64,000 nt of DNA, taken from assembly GCF_017654505.1 (NCBI RefSeq), contig NC_054559.1, forward strand, positions 14,817,147-14,881,146, given 5' to 3'. The stretch's first letter is position 1, and every line of letters starts with the position of its first letter. The notes below the pieces were generated by a model. It ran no database searches. It was not told the origin of the DNA and saw only the letters and a list, made by a program, of their open reading frames with translations. Source of the stretch: Polyodon spathula (Eukaryota > Chordata > Actinopteri > Acipenseriformes > Polyodontidae). The position numbers and the translations under genes were made by a program. Of the stretch, positions 8,301 through 20,100 are shown piece after piece.

Positions 8301-11150
8301 TGCAAAGAAATGTCGTTGCCTTGGCACTGGGTTCAAACTAGTGCCCCCAGTGCTGTGTGCTGTGTGTCTTTAATCGGGTCAAACTCTTACGTGGATTCTA
8401 TGAAACTGAAACACTTCCCAGCCAGCCTGTTGAGGTGAGCAGGACCTGTGGGAAAAAGCAATCTGAAATCACTGCCTGCAAGGTTTCATGCACACTGAAT
8501 TCCTTCATCAAACTTACTTGATTATAAATTCAAGGTTCTAACTGTTTTTGCATGAAGCAAACAAACATTAACACGTGGGATTTGCGCAGAACCAATTATC
8601 AGGTATTATTTCTGAAGGAAGAAGCCCTTTAAAAGGCGTGATACTCAAGGCTTTAAAAGCCTGGGAAAGTACTTTACAGTATGTTCCTCTAGTCCTATAT
8701 CATACACAGCACTACACTGCTTTACAGTATGTTCCTCTAGTCCTATATCATACACAACACTACACTGCTTTACAGTATGTTCCTCTAGTCCTATATCACA
8801 CACAGCACTACACTGCTTTACAGTATGTTCCTCTAGTCCTATATCATACACAGCACTACACTGCTTTACAGTATGTTCCTCTAGTCCTATATCATACACA
8901 GCACTACACTGCTTTACAGTATGTTCCTCTAGTCCTATATCACACACAGCACTACACTGCTTTACAGTATGTTCCTCTAGTCCTATATCACACACAGCAC
9001 TACACTGCTTTACAGTATGTTCCTCCAGTCCTATATCATACACAGCACTACACTGCTTTACAGTATGTTCCTCCAGTCCTATATCATACACAACACTACA
9101 CTGCTTTACAGTATGTTCCTCTAGTCCTATATCATACACAGCACTACACTGCTTTACAGTATGTTCCTCTAGTCCTATATCATACACAGCACTACACTGC
9201 TTTACAGTATGTTCCTCTAGTCCTATATCATACACAGCACTACACTGCTTTACAGTATGTTCCTCTAGTCCTATATCATACACAGCACTACACTGCTTTA
9301 CAGTATGTTCCTCTAGTCCTATATCATACACAACACTACACTGCTTTACAGTATGTTCCTCTAGTCCTATATCACACACAGCACTACACTGCTTTACAGT
9401 ATGTTCCTCTAGTCCTATATCATACACAGCACTACACTGCTTTACAGTATGTTCCTCTAGTCCTATATCACACACAACACTACACTGCTTTACAGTATGT
9501 TCCTCTAGTCCTATATCACACACAGCACTACACTGCTTTACAGTATGTTCCTCTAGTCCTATATCACACACAACACTACACTGCTTTACAGTATGTTCCT
9601 CCAGTCCTATATCATACACAGCACTACACTGCTTTACAGTATGTTCCTCTAGTCCTATATCACACACAACACTACACTGCTTTACAGTATGTTCCTCTAG
9701 TCCTATATCACACACAGCACTACACTGCTTTACAGTATGTTCCTCTAGTCCTATATCATACACAGCACTACACTGCTTTACAGTATGTTCCTCCAGTCCT
9801 ATATCATACACAGCACTACACTGCTTTACAGTATGTTCCTCTAGTCCTATATCACACACAGCACTACACTGCTTTACAGTATGTTCCTCTAGTCCTATAT
9901 CACACACAGCACTACACTGCTTTACAGTATGTTCCTCCAGTCCTATATCACACACAGCACTACACTGCTTTACAGTATGTTCCTCTAGTCCTATATCATA
10001 CACAGCACTACACTGCTTTACAGTATGTTCCTCTAGTCCTATATCATACACAGCACTACACTGCTTTACAGTATGTTCCTCTAGTCCTATATCATACACA
10101 GCACTACACTGCTTTACAGTATGTTCCTCTAGTCCTATATCACACACAACACTACACTGCTTTACAGTATGTTCCTCTAGTCCTATATCATACACAGCAC
10201 TACACTGCTTTACAGTATGTTCCTCTAGTCCTATATCATACACAGCACTACAATGTTTTTAGTTTTCAGTAGTACTGTACCTGATACAGGAGATGGTGTA
10301 ACTGCAGGCTGCAGCCTGTTGGCCTGGGCTAACAGAGGGTTGTTTAACCTGAAAAGAATATTAATTATTACACTTTGCATTCTTAACTTTCCCTTTGCAT
10401 ATTCAAACATAAAATCAGCAACAAAATAAACTTACAAAAACCACACACACAATGCATATATTATAACACATTTACAGTATCATGGAGGGGAATAAACACA
10501 GTATAGGGCCATTCTATTTTGCACTGTAAAGACGGTAATACATTTGCCCAGGAAAATTATCTATCACTCTACGTCATGGAAAAAGGTCTATCATTCTACG
10601 TCATGGAAAAGGTCTATCATTCTACGTCATGGAAAAGGTCTATCATTCTACGTCATGGAACACAGAACACTGTTAATCGTTAGCTTTGTAGCGTTTCTTT
10701 AAAAACCGGAGCAGGCAACGGCAACTGCGATGCGACTCTATGGAAGTGAATATGCAAAGCAGTCTTTATACAAACAGTAACACGGCACACTCGCTCACCC
10801 AAACGTATTCGGTTCTTCAACAATCTTCATCTTTCCAGCCGAAGCTCCTGGCACTGCAACATAATGAATCATTGAATGATATTAACATTGACACTTGCAT
10901 GCACAGTGGTGAATATTTATTTAAAATGCACTGGAAAATGTAATTAAAACATTTGCAACAATGCACTGCACTCATAACCTGGAGATAACAACCTTATAAT
11001 GTATATGCATCAAACTCACTAACCGACCGAAGGACACTGCACATACCATAAGCATAGTCAAATAATACAGGTGATTAACTTACTCTGCAAACTAGCAATG
11101 AACAGCATACAACAGTACAACACACGTCTTTGCTTAATAAAAGCGCACAT
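5351..11150 (-). CDS. GNPTG: N-acetylglucosamine-1-phosphotransferase gamma subunit
   Basis: Eleven coding exons, listed in transcript order: 11084-11150, 10799-10847, 10281-10348, 8391-8445, 7811-7894, 7585-7678, 6750-6864, 6458-6540, 6090-6221, 5697-5763, 5351-5499. They sum to 963 bases (320 residues; human about 305), and all phases agree. GNPTG is the regulatory subunit of the Golgi phosphotransferase that starts the mannose-6-phosphate tag on lysosomal hydrolases. Diagnostic stretches are [56 protein letters not shown] (MRH lectin-like domain, about residues 65-165) and, at the C-terminus, [11 protein letters not shown]-glycosylation sequons are visible at HNIT and NNTF. Exon 1 is the least certain: it encodes a short signal peptide (a KQRR charge cluster, then [12 protein letters not shown]), chosen by phase and hydrophobicity. 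Two minisatellites sit in its introns. Confidence 0.92.
6935..7403. repeat. 40-bp minisatellite in a GNPTG intron
   Basis: There are about 11.7 head-to-tail copies of a 40-base unit beginning CAGCAATCCAGGGACCCAGC. Unit starts are exactly 40 bases apart from 6935 to 7375, with only point differences. A degenerate unit precedes the array. It lies between the GNPTG exons at 6750-6864 and 7585-7678. The reading frame seen across it is a by-product of the repeat. Confidence 0.95.
8675..10252. repeat. 48-bp minisatellite in GNPTG intron 3
   Basis: There are 32.9 copies of a 48-base unit beginning TACAGTATGTTCCTCTAGTC. Unit starts run from 8675 to 10211, exactly 32 x 48 bases, so there is no net length change. 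Variation is confined mainly to three C/T or A/G sites per unit. Because 48 is a multiple of three, both strands are open throughout: the plus strand reads [16 protein letters not shown] repeatedly. It fills most of the intron between GNPTG exons 10281-10348 and 8391-8445. There is no sign that it is translated. Confidence 0.97.
10560..10660. repeat. 26-27 bp tandem repeat with CRE-like TACGTCA cores
   Basis: Four units (starts at 10560, 10587, 10613 and 10639) each contain CTACGTCATGG. The core TACGTCA (10570, 10597, 10623, 10649) is the complement of TGACGTA, a CREB/ATF-type half site. The repeat lies in GNPTG intron 2, about 500 bases downstream of the start codon. A regulatory role is only inferred. 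Confidence 0.8.
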
Positions 11151-12311
11151 GTGTATAAATGGGTTATAAAACATGTTATTAAAAAGGTAAAATAAGCACA
11201 CACAACAAATCAGCTGAAAAAAACACAGGAAGTGTTAGTACTGGAAACACATGACTTGGGTACGCAGGAAATAGACCAAGGGAAAAATAAATATTGTGTT
11301 TCACAGATATTAGTGTGACAGATACCAGACAGTTAAACGAACGGAATTCTTTTTTATAGATTAATATGTATATATTATACATCGCCTTTGTCAGAACTGG
11401 CAACGTCGTTACATTTCTCACGGGACTTTGTTAAAACAGTGTTTCTGGCGTGTTAATGCGAGAGGTTTAAGACGGTGCGGGCGGGAATGGTAAACGGACA
11501 TTAAAACCTAAAAAATGGCTGCTCCTGTTCTGAAACGTGCATGATGAAATGTAAGTTGCAAAACAAAATGAAATCGCAGCCTGTTAGTTGCGAGTTACCC
11601 TTGTATACCTGTTTTTATACACCTGCTGAAAAACTAAAGCCATCCAAACAGGAGTCGCGACTCGGGTACTTGTGTAGCTGTGGGCGTAGTTGACTTTGTC
11701 AAACTAATTTAACCCGTCTTGGGTTATTTCAATCTGAACTGCGCTGTACTCATTGCTTGCGTGACTGCAGTGAATAGCACATCACCATAAATCCACATCA
11801 CTCTTATTAGTAACTAGATTCGCATTGCGATTTAGTAACACATTTATCTATTCAGCCGTGTGTTAACACATTGCCAGAAGCGCATGCTTGGGTATCTTAG
11901 TACGGTTTTTACTAGCAGTAAGGCAACTGCTTAATACAACGCTGCCGGTAAGATGCACAAAACATTTAATAATATAACTACCCATTTCTCTCCTCTTAAA
12001 TTTAAGGCCAGTAAAATATAAATCTGTGTTTTTCTTAAGCCCTGATGTTAAACTACTGGCATTAAGACACACTGGTGGATTCTCTAATGGTCTAGGCTCT
12101 GTGTTTTGTTTTTAGTTTATGACTGTAACTTGTCAAGCACATTTATAATTGGTTTGTTACACGCTTATGGTGTTAATGGTAATAAGAATTGGTTTGTTGT
12201 ATTAACACTTGTTGCGCTCATGGGTGTTTTCCACTAGGAGTTGCTCATTCACGACACTGTGAAGGCTGCAGGTTTTGAAGAAACTGACACTGTAACGAGA
12301 AGCCGCTCAAA
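11151..12311. promoter_or_regulatory. Divergent GNPTG-TSR3 promoter interval
   Basis: This is 1.16 kb between the divergent start codons of GNPTG (leftward) and TSR3 (rightward). The two genes are also head-to-head in human, where they are only tens of bases apart. CpG dinucleotides are more frequent than in nearby introns, especially around 11430-11700. An NRF1-like GCGCATGC occurs at 11880-11887. An acceptor-like TTTTCCACTAG near 12230-12238 suggests that TSR3 has a 5' untranslated exon upstream. No TATA box was recognised. Confidence 0.5.
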
Positions 12312-15300
12312 ATGGGACGCAAGAAGCAGCAACAGCACAAGCCTGACCGCGCCGCAGTGAGCGGGAAAGACCGCCGGCACAGACTCAAAGAGAAATCACT
12401 GGAAACGTTCACCGAAGAAGTGCATGACGCCCTGCACGGTTGGTGCCAATTTTGGGTATTGGTTAAAATCATTAGACTTGATTCTGTTACATATACTCAG
12501 GGATGGAAATGAGACGCGTGTTGCATGGCAGTTAAACGCATTCCAGGTCTTATTACCAGCACAGGAGTGTCTTATTTCCATGCCTGTATACTGCTGGTTA
12601 TCATTTGGAGTGTCGAACATTAGAGCTGCTATTTTTATTAATAACCACCAGAGGGCACTGCAGCCCATCCCTCGTTATTTATTATTTTTTTAAAAAGGGA
12701 AATATTTTACTCTCTACACTAGAAATAAGATATGCAATGGTCTTTTCGCTAACAAACAGCCTGCCTCAATATCATATCAATAACCACAAACAATCTGCTA
12801 ATCGCTAGCCCCGCTTAGCAGAATAGTGCCGTTTCCGCAGTGCGCGGTCGCTGTCCAGTTTCTCAGCACCCTGCTTTGTTGTTCTTCTCAGCAAGTCTCC
12901 AGGGTGACGGAGCCGAGGAGGGGGGCGTGGCGCCGGTGAAGCTGCCCTGTGCCCTGGCCATGTGGGAGCTGGGGCACTGCGATCCCCGGAGGTGCACGGG
13001 GAGGAAGCTGGTGCGCAAGGGGCTGGTCCGCACCCTGAGACTCAGCCAGAGGTTTAACGGACTCATCCTCAGCCCTATGGGCACCAAATACGTGTCGCCT
13101 GCGGACAGGTGAGTGGCTCAGTCCCAAACTGCAGGCACGGGAGCCCCTTCACATGCCTGATTTAAAAGATTTGTGCACAGCAGTTTTATAATGCATACAA
13201 AATCTTTACCTTTGTGATCTATCCAGGACACTCTTGGAAACGAGATGTGTCACCTAAGTATCTTTTTATTTTATTTTTTAATAAAATTTTATTTTGTGAA
13301 CAAATCCACTCCCATGTGCACCAGTGTTCCACCTATAGATTCTGGATGAATAAATGTGAACTATATTGGGTATGAGTACATGGTCTCACCCCTAATCATT
13401 GTATCTTAATTACACATCATGCACAGGGCCCACCAGGATCTTCGCCTGTTTCTGATACATAACCTATAGTGACTTATTGTATTGTCACACCCTCTATAAA
13501 CAGAAACTACTCCAGCAATATTATTTCCGGTAAGGAGCCCCTCAAGCAGTCCGTCCAGTGTTTTATGGGGCGCCCCCCAGCGCGTCTTCCTTGATTCTCA
13601 TTCATCTGAATTCCAGAGAGATCGTGGCCCAGAGTGGCGTGGCAGTGATCGACTGTTCCTGGGCCAAGCTGGATGAGACTCCATTCAGCAAGATGAGAGG
13701 AAGCAATCCCAGGCTGCTGCCTTACCTCGTGGCAGCCAACCCAGTGAACTACGGGCGCCCCTGCAAGCTGTCCTGCGTGGAGGCCTTCGCAGCCACCTTC
13801 TGTATTGTTGGTAAGTGGGAGCAAGCTGATCTGATCCTGCGACTCGTCATGCATTTCCACCAAACCAAACATTTGGTCAAAATGCAGGTTTTATTTGTTA
13901 CCCATGGATGTCCTGGTGCTGCCTGAAATATGGTCTCACTTCAGGGATGGAAATAATATTTCCATTGCATTGCAGTTGGAGCCGGCCTGGTTTTACTAGG
14001 AGTTTAATAAGACACACCTGAGCTTGGTCCCTATACACTGTGGCCAAGCTTGTAGTAAAACATGGAATGGGTGAAACTGCAGTGCAGTGGGAGGCTTATT
14101 TCCATCAATGCCAATTCATGAAGAGTTATTAAAATGATTATTATAAAGACAGAGGACATAAAGCATGGCACTGATGAAAATGTTTCTACACTTCTGTTAA
14201 TGAAAGCAACAGGGGTCTAAACAAGCTTCATGAATATCGAACTCTCCGATCCCCAACCTTAAATCTGTTCGTAGTTATAGTACTTGTATGAACTTGGTAT
14301 GGACATCCCTTGGTGAAGTTCTGGGCTCTGACAAGCTGGGCTTGTATGAGCTTGTGGGCCTATGTCTTGTAGAACCATGCTACTGCCACCTGTAATATGT
14401 GGTTTTAAACCCTTCACGTATGCTGCTGACACATTCTGTTTTGAGTGCAGGGTTTCGTGACCTTGCAGTAATTGTTCTGCGGAAGTTTAAGTGGGGGAAA
14501 GTGTTCCTGGACCTTAATAAGAGCCTTCTGGAGCAGTATGCTGCCTGTCTCAACGAAGAGGAGCTGCTTAAAGTAGAGAAGGAGTTCCTGGCTGCCAAAC
14601 CCGAGGAGGAAGAAATAGGTAAACCAAAAAAAAAAAAAAAAATACACCCTCTCTACATTCATCTGCTTTGGACAGCGTTTTAACAGTGTGATTACAGGGA
14701 GGGGGATAAGACTCCCATTGCATAGCAGTTTGATCCATTCCTGGTTTTGCTTTGAGTTGAACAAGACACACCTGAGCTTGTTACCTTTACACCAGGGCTA
14801 ATCAAGCTTGTGGTAAAACCTGCTATGCAGTAGGGTTATTCCCATCCCTGTGATTCAGTGCTGTACTCGTTATGTAGGGGCCAGCATAAAAATACAGATG
14901 CGTGCACGTGAAACACGTCTATTATAGCTTGTGAGCCTTTTCCTGTTGGAGATAAAAACACACAGTAGCTAACATTGGATTGAATTGGGTACTGATGATT
15001 TATTACATAATTAAAAATCTAGTCTAAAGGTGATCATTTTGTTTTTGCTTTTGTTTAGACCCATTTGATGTGGACTCTGGGAGAGAATGTTCAAACTTGA
15101 ATAGACCCCGCTGGCAAGTTTCAATTCATGAAATATCACTGTTGTAGCTTTAAACCGAGATAGAGTGTGACCTATTGTATTATATTGTATTGCTTAGGTC
15201 AGCACAGGAAGAGGAAGAGGAGGATGATTCTGAGGAAGAAGGGGAAAGCGATGATGATGATGATGATGAAGAGGAGAATGCTGGTGAGAATAAAGAGGAA

Positions 15301-15390
15301 GAGGAGACTGAGGAAGAGGAGGATAAGTCCTCGGTCGCTGCCAGCGCCTCAGTGATTTGGAAAGGAGCTAAGGAGAGGATAAGAAACTGA
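12312..15390 (+). CDS. TSR3: 18S rRNA aminocarboxypropyltransferase
   Basis: Six coding exons: 12312-12438, 12892-13108, 13617-13810, 14451-14618, 15059-15113, 15198-15390 (954 bases, 317 residues; human 312). TSR3 transfers the aminocarboxypropyl group from S-adenosylmethionine to a hypermodified pseudouridine of 18S rRNA in late small-subunit maturation. Recognisable stretches are [64 protein letters not shown] and [10 protein letters not shown], then a long Glu/Asp tail and the terminal [10 protein letters not shown]. Intron 5 uses a GC donor (GCAAGT at 15114), the only choice that keeps phase. The exon 1 donor (GTTGGT at 12439) is weak; another at TTTTGG|GTATTG is possible, so the exon 1 end is less sure. 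Introns 1, 3 and 4 each hold a MITE-like copy. Confidence 0.93.
12498..12586. mobile_element. Palindromic MITE-like element, copy A
   Basis: This 89-base element begins CAGGGATGGAAATGAGAC and ends GTCTTATTTCCATGCCTG, near-perfect inverted ends. The six-base sequence TATACT directly abuts it on both sides (12492-12497 and 12587-12592), consistent with a target-site duplication. It lies in TSR3 intron 1. The superfamily is not assigned. Confidence 0.65.
13942..14110. mobile_element. MITE-like element, copy B
   Basis: It begins CAGGGATGGAAATAATATTT and ends GGCTTATTTCCATCAATG, matching copies A, C and D in inverted orientation at its two ends. It shares the inner motif GACACACCTGAGCTTG with copy C. 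It is diverged and lies in TSR3 intron 3. No target duplication is evident. Confidence 0.6.
14695..14850. mobile_element. MITE-like element, copy C
   Basis: It begins CAGGGAGGGGGATAAGACTC and ends TTATTCCCATCCCTG. The flanks TGATTA and TGATTC match at five of six positions, agreeing with the six-base duplication at copy A. It lies in TSR3 intron 4. Confidence 0.6.
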
Positions 15391-15604
15391 ACCATGAAGC
15401 TGGAAGTGACTAGCGCTGGAGAGTGTGCTGTCCTGCAGCTGCAGCAATACAAGTGTATCTGCCAGCACTGATTACATAGAGATGTTTTTGTATGCAAAAG
15501 ATTGCATTTGATAGAACCTTGGCTTCTAGGAGTGCTGTAAACAGTACCAACAAAAATATGCTGAAAAATTACTTATTTTCAGGAATTAGCTTTTTTTAAA
15601 CTTC

Positions 15605-15610
15605 AATAAA
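15605..15610 (+). terminator. TSR3: TSR3 polyadenylation signal
   Basis: AATAAA lies 215 bases after the TSR3 stop codon. A second plus-strand AATAAA occurs at about 15820. Confidence 0.55.
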
Positions 15611-15828
15611 TATATTTATGAATCACAAATAGGTGTAGCGCTCAATGATCGGTGAGGTACGTAGTCAAAAGAAACTGATTCAGAAAGATAAGGGTTGACG
15701 GCACACTCTGACATAGTCCAGAAATAAATCTACAGTGTAAAATCCATAAGGTTTAGTCCTGTTTCGTGGCACAGATTTAACAGAGGACAAGAAAATTGCA
15801 GTTGAAACTAGAAATGTACAATAAAGTT

Positions 15829-17115
15829 TTTATTTCACAGCTGATTAAGAAAATGCCAGGGTGTGAGATTGCAGTGGTAGTTGTCATTGCGATGAGGGTA
15901 GGCTCTTGACACTATTAAACAGTTGGGTGACCAGACTCCTTCATTACTGTGCACAGTGAGAGAAGCATGACTCCAGCACAAGCAGTCTGTAACAGTGACA
16001 TTAACCCTTTACTGCCCAGGGTATCTTTCCATACCTATTTGAATGCCTGTTTTCCCCCAAAGTCAAATATATTGGACTCTGGGCCGCAGAGAGTTAAACT
16101 AAAGGTAACTCTGCCATGGTCAGTCCAAGACTAAGGTACTCATTGCTTTGATGCAGTTTTTTTTTTTTTTTGCATGGTGAAAATTTTTTTAAAAGACATG
16201 CAAAAAATGTCTCTCATTTGCATAATCGGTCTGAGCTGTTCTAAGTTTTACTGTGAGCTTAGTCATTGCACCTAAGCCTAATTAATTCAACAGGCCTAAT
16301 TGAGTTGTAAAAACTGGAACAACTATGTAATGGGAGTCTTGCTTCAATCCCTGAATGACTGCAGGATATTTTTATTGCAGGCCCTACATTCTTTGCACTA
16401 GTGCTAATGTAAAGTTATTAGCGAATCTGTAAACTCAAGATCACGTGTTGGGTATGGGGCAGTAGGGTGTGTGTTAAGGTGAACGATCGCATCTCCAGCA
16501 CTAATCACCATCAGCTTAATAATTATACAAAACAACAACTCATAAAAGTCTTGGGCAGAGACAAACAACAATGGTATTTTAAACAAAACAACCCTGCAAA
16601 GTCAACAATTACAAATCCTGTCTTATCAAGACAAAATATCAAACATCAAATGTGCACAGCGCTTAGTACTACTGTATAAGACCACATTACAGAACGAAAA
16701 TACAATTTCAAAGTTTCATTCTTGATATATAGTGGTAGGAGAAGATCAGAATGTTGTACCATAACAGACTGAGCAAAATGCCTGTGCACATCAAATAACA
16801 ACTGAAGTGAATCCTCTTTAAGGTTATGGAATATGTATCTTTTAAAATATACTGTTATTTACACAGAACTGTGCCTTTCATGCACGTACATAGCACAGTT
16901 CCTCCCAGTTTCATACACGATTCAGAGTGCTGTTCCTATTTTTCTCTGTGGTGGTTCCTGATGATAATTCAGCTCTGTGTTTTGCAGATGAAAGTTGAGA
17001 TGGGGTGCAGGGCAGACGTCCCTGATGAGAAACCAGGTAAACCTGGGAATGAGAGTCAATGCCTTGTGCTCTTCACTTTGCTTGTGTTACACATTAGCCA
17101 AGCTTCTGTGTGGCG
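15829..17115 (-). other. BAIAP3: Probable BAIAP3 3' untranslated region
   Basis: No gene is recognisable between the TSR3 end and the BAIAP3 stop codon. On the minus strand, AATAAA occurs at 15829-15834. BAIAP3 would thus end tail-to-tail with TSR3, about 200 bases from the TSR3 signal. A poly(T) run at about 16157-16171 is the only low-complexity tract. Confidence 0.45.
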
Positions 17116-20100
17116 TTAGTCTCCTTCCCCTATAGACTTCTCAATCTCTTTCAGCTTTTTCACAAACTCCTGGGCTTCCCTGTCTGAGGTCCTCGCTTCC
17201 AGCATCTTCAGAATGGGTTTCTCTGTGAGAGAAGGAACAAAGGAAACACAATGCTGTTAGCAGAACTCTGCAGGAATTCCAGCCTGGTTTCTTCATTCGA
17301 TCCACTAACACACACACACACACACCTCTCTCCTCTAGATACCATTCTCATCACTGGACACGATGGTGAGAATGGACCCCTGTTCACAAAGCATTACCTC
17401 GGCAGTAGGTTTGTTGACAGGGCTCTACCCAGTCAAAACTATAGGGTCCAGTACTCTTACAGTATCACAAGAAGACCACTAACAGACTGTACTGCAAGGC
17501 ACAGCAGAGGGAGATGCAATACCGCTGGGTTTGGGTCTCGCCAGGTGCAGAACGAAAGGCTGGATGTTCTTCACTCCCCCAGGCACGCTGGGTTTGTCCG
17601 GCCCACAGAAGTCGCTCAGCCGGCAGATGGCCTCCCCTGCAAAGTCGTTGGTGGAGAGCCAGTCGTAGTCCATCACAGTGAAGACGATGCAGGCAAACCT
17701 CTTCTTGTACTGCTCTGGAGTTACCTGGCTGTGGGAGAGGAAGCAGCAACAGGATTGCATTGGGAGCACAGAGGAAGCAGCAACAGGATTGCATAAGGGA
17801 GCACCTGTGTGCCTGCTGCTGTGTAACAAGCTGGACAGGCAGTCTGCACTTCTCTACCTTTCCCAAACGGAATGAGATACCTAATATCTTGACTGCATAC
17901 AGGTAGTGCTGTCTAATGTATCAGATTACATGTGAACAGTAGCTGTTGCTTGGGCTAGGGCTTTCTTCAGACAGTAATATTAGACATGTTGGTAAAAGAT
18001 CATATAATTGAAACTTAACAATGATCATTCTATAACCTATCAAAAATAACAGGACGCTCTTTCAAATTGATAAACGCTGGCCAGAGGTTATCCGTGGATC
18101 CCAGAGTGTTTACACACTGCTGCTCGACACATAGAACACAGCAGTTGCTGTCTTTACCGACCCAACAATGAAGCAAACACTTACAAGTGGAAAAGCTCAT
18201 CGAAGACTGGGTGGAGGGTTTTGTTTTTCACTTGAGTTCGCTGACTCTTCGCCATGGGAAACCAGTGTTGAGGACACAGCTCGATGATAACGAAAGGGTC
18301 GCTTAAACCTAGGAGAGAGTCAACGGAGAGCATGGCTGTTAGTGTGGAGGACTGATTCAGGATGAGGATGAGCTGTGTGAAGTATGGGGAGGAGCCCCTG
18401 ATTCAGGATGAGCTGTGTGAAGTATGGGGAGGAGCCCCTGATTCAGGATGAGCTGTGTGAAGTATGGGGAGGAGCCCCTGATTCAGGATGAGCTGTGTGA
18501 AGTATGGGGAGGAGGCCCCTGATTCAGGATGAGCTGTGTGAAGTATGGGGAGGAGCCCCTGATTCAGGATGAGCTGTGTGAAGTATGGGGAGGAGCCCCT
18601 GATTCAGGATGAGCTGTGTGAAGTATGGGGAGGAGCCCCTGATTCAGGATGAGCTGTGTGAAGTATGGGGAGGAGCCCCTGATTCAGGATGAGCTGTGTG
18701 AAGTATGGGGAGGAGCCCCTGATTCAGGATGAGCTGTGTGAAGTATGGGGAGGAGCTCCTGATTCAGGATGAGCTGTGTGAAGTATGGGGAGGAGCCCCT
18801 GATTCAGGATGAGCTGTGTGAAGTATGGGGAGGAGCCCCTGATTCAGGATGAGCTGTGTGAAGTATGGGGAGGAGCCCCTGATTCAGGATGAGCTGTGTG
18901 AAGTATGGGGAGGAGCCCCTGATTCAGGATGAGCTGTGTGAAGTATGGGGAGGAGCCCCTGATTCAGGATGAGCTGTGTGAAGTATGGGGAGGAGCTCCT
19001 GATTCAGGATGAGCTGTGTGAAGTATGGGGAGGAGCCCCTGATTCAGGATGAGCTGTGTGAAGTATGGGGAGGAGCTCCTGATTCAGGATGAGCTGTGTG
19101 AAGTATGGGGAGGAGACCCTGATTCAGGATGAGCTGTGTGAAGTATGGGGAGGACCTCCGTGGAGACCTACCGTTGGTGTCTAAAGCAATAAGATCTACT
19201 GCATGCTGGATTTCAACGTAGAGCTTCTGTTCCGAGGCTTCATAGTAACACTTAACGCTTATTCTTCCAAACTTAGTTTGTTTTAAATTTTTCTGGAAGG
19301 CAAGAGTACGAAAGATTATGTTTTATTTCTCTCAATGCTGGAATACAAGACAAACAGTTGCAGCAATGAGAAAAGGATGCATTTCAACGAAGGATGCATA
19401 AATGGCACCAGTCCCCATTAAATGTCAAATCTGAAGTGGCTGCACCAGTACCTGTTGCCCTATCTTCTCCAGATAATACTGTTCTATCAGCTCACTGGAG
19501 GAACACTTGTTTAGCCTCAGTTCTTCCTCTAGTGCCTGAAAAACACAACATTTAACAGAAAGAAAGTGAAAATAAAAATCATCCTAGTGTGTGATCGATC
19601 TATTGCATGCTAGGACACCTAGACCGAAAACTGCAAGTGTCGAGTCCGGGGAATAAAAAAAAACAAAAAAAAAACCCAGACCTTATAATCCTCGTTCCTC
19701 AGGTCCTCCACTGCAAGGCCGTCCCCTTCTGCATGGAAAAACTCAACCAGGGCCTGGAAACACAAGATTCAGCTGCTGTACCTCTGCATGGATTCAAAGT
19801 GTCTTCACAGAGGCACTGCCCAGTATACAGCACAGCTGGTTTAAATCAAATTCTTTGTATACAGAAGGCAATGCGAGCTAAAGACAGCATAAAAACGCAA
19901 CTGCTGCAGTACAGATCACATCTGAATAGATTACGTTTATGACAGACACAATGGAGAGAGGTGACTTAGCAGTTCTAAGTTTTAATTTGTGTGGTTTTTT
20001 ACAATAGTGATGAAAGTGTGACTGAACGTAGAACAGGAATCACAGGGGAACACTGCAGGTAAGATGTACTGTGCAGTAGTGGTGCTTGAGCATTGTGTTA

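Larger units (their letters stand above)
17116..19535 (-). other. BAIAP3: BAIAP3 exons 29-33: C2B domain and C-terminus
   Basis: Exons in transcript order: 19452-19535, 19172-19292, 18185-18308, 17523-17728, 17116-17222. Readable stretches are RISVKCYYEASEQKLYVEIQ, LDTNGLSDPFVIIEL, SQRTQVKNKTLHPVFDELFH and FTVMDYDWLSTNDFAGEA. The Asp residues of the two calcium loops (LDTNGLSD and MDYDW...ND) are kept, so C2B should bind calcium. The acceptor at 17729 is set by phase: joining at the nearby alternative site would create a stop codon. Confidence 0.93.

Noticed and set aside
8575..10272. Very long open frames on both strands (565 and 532 codons)
   Set aside because: They are produced by the 48-bp minisatellite, whose length is a multiple of three. 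The array lies in an intron of GNPTG and has no start context or homology.
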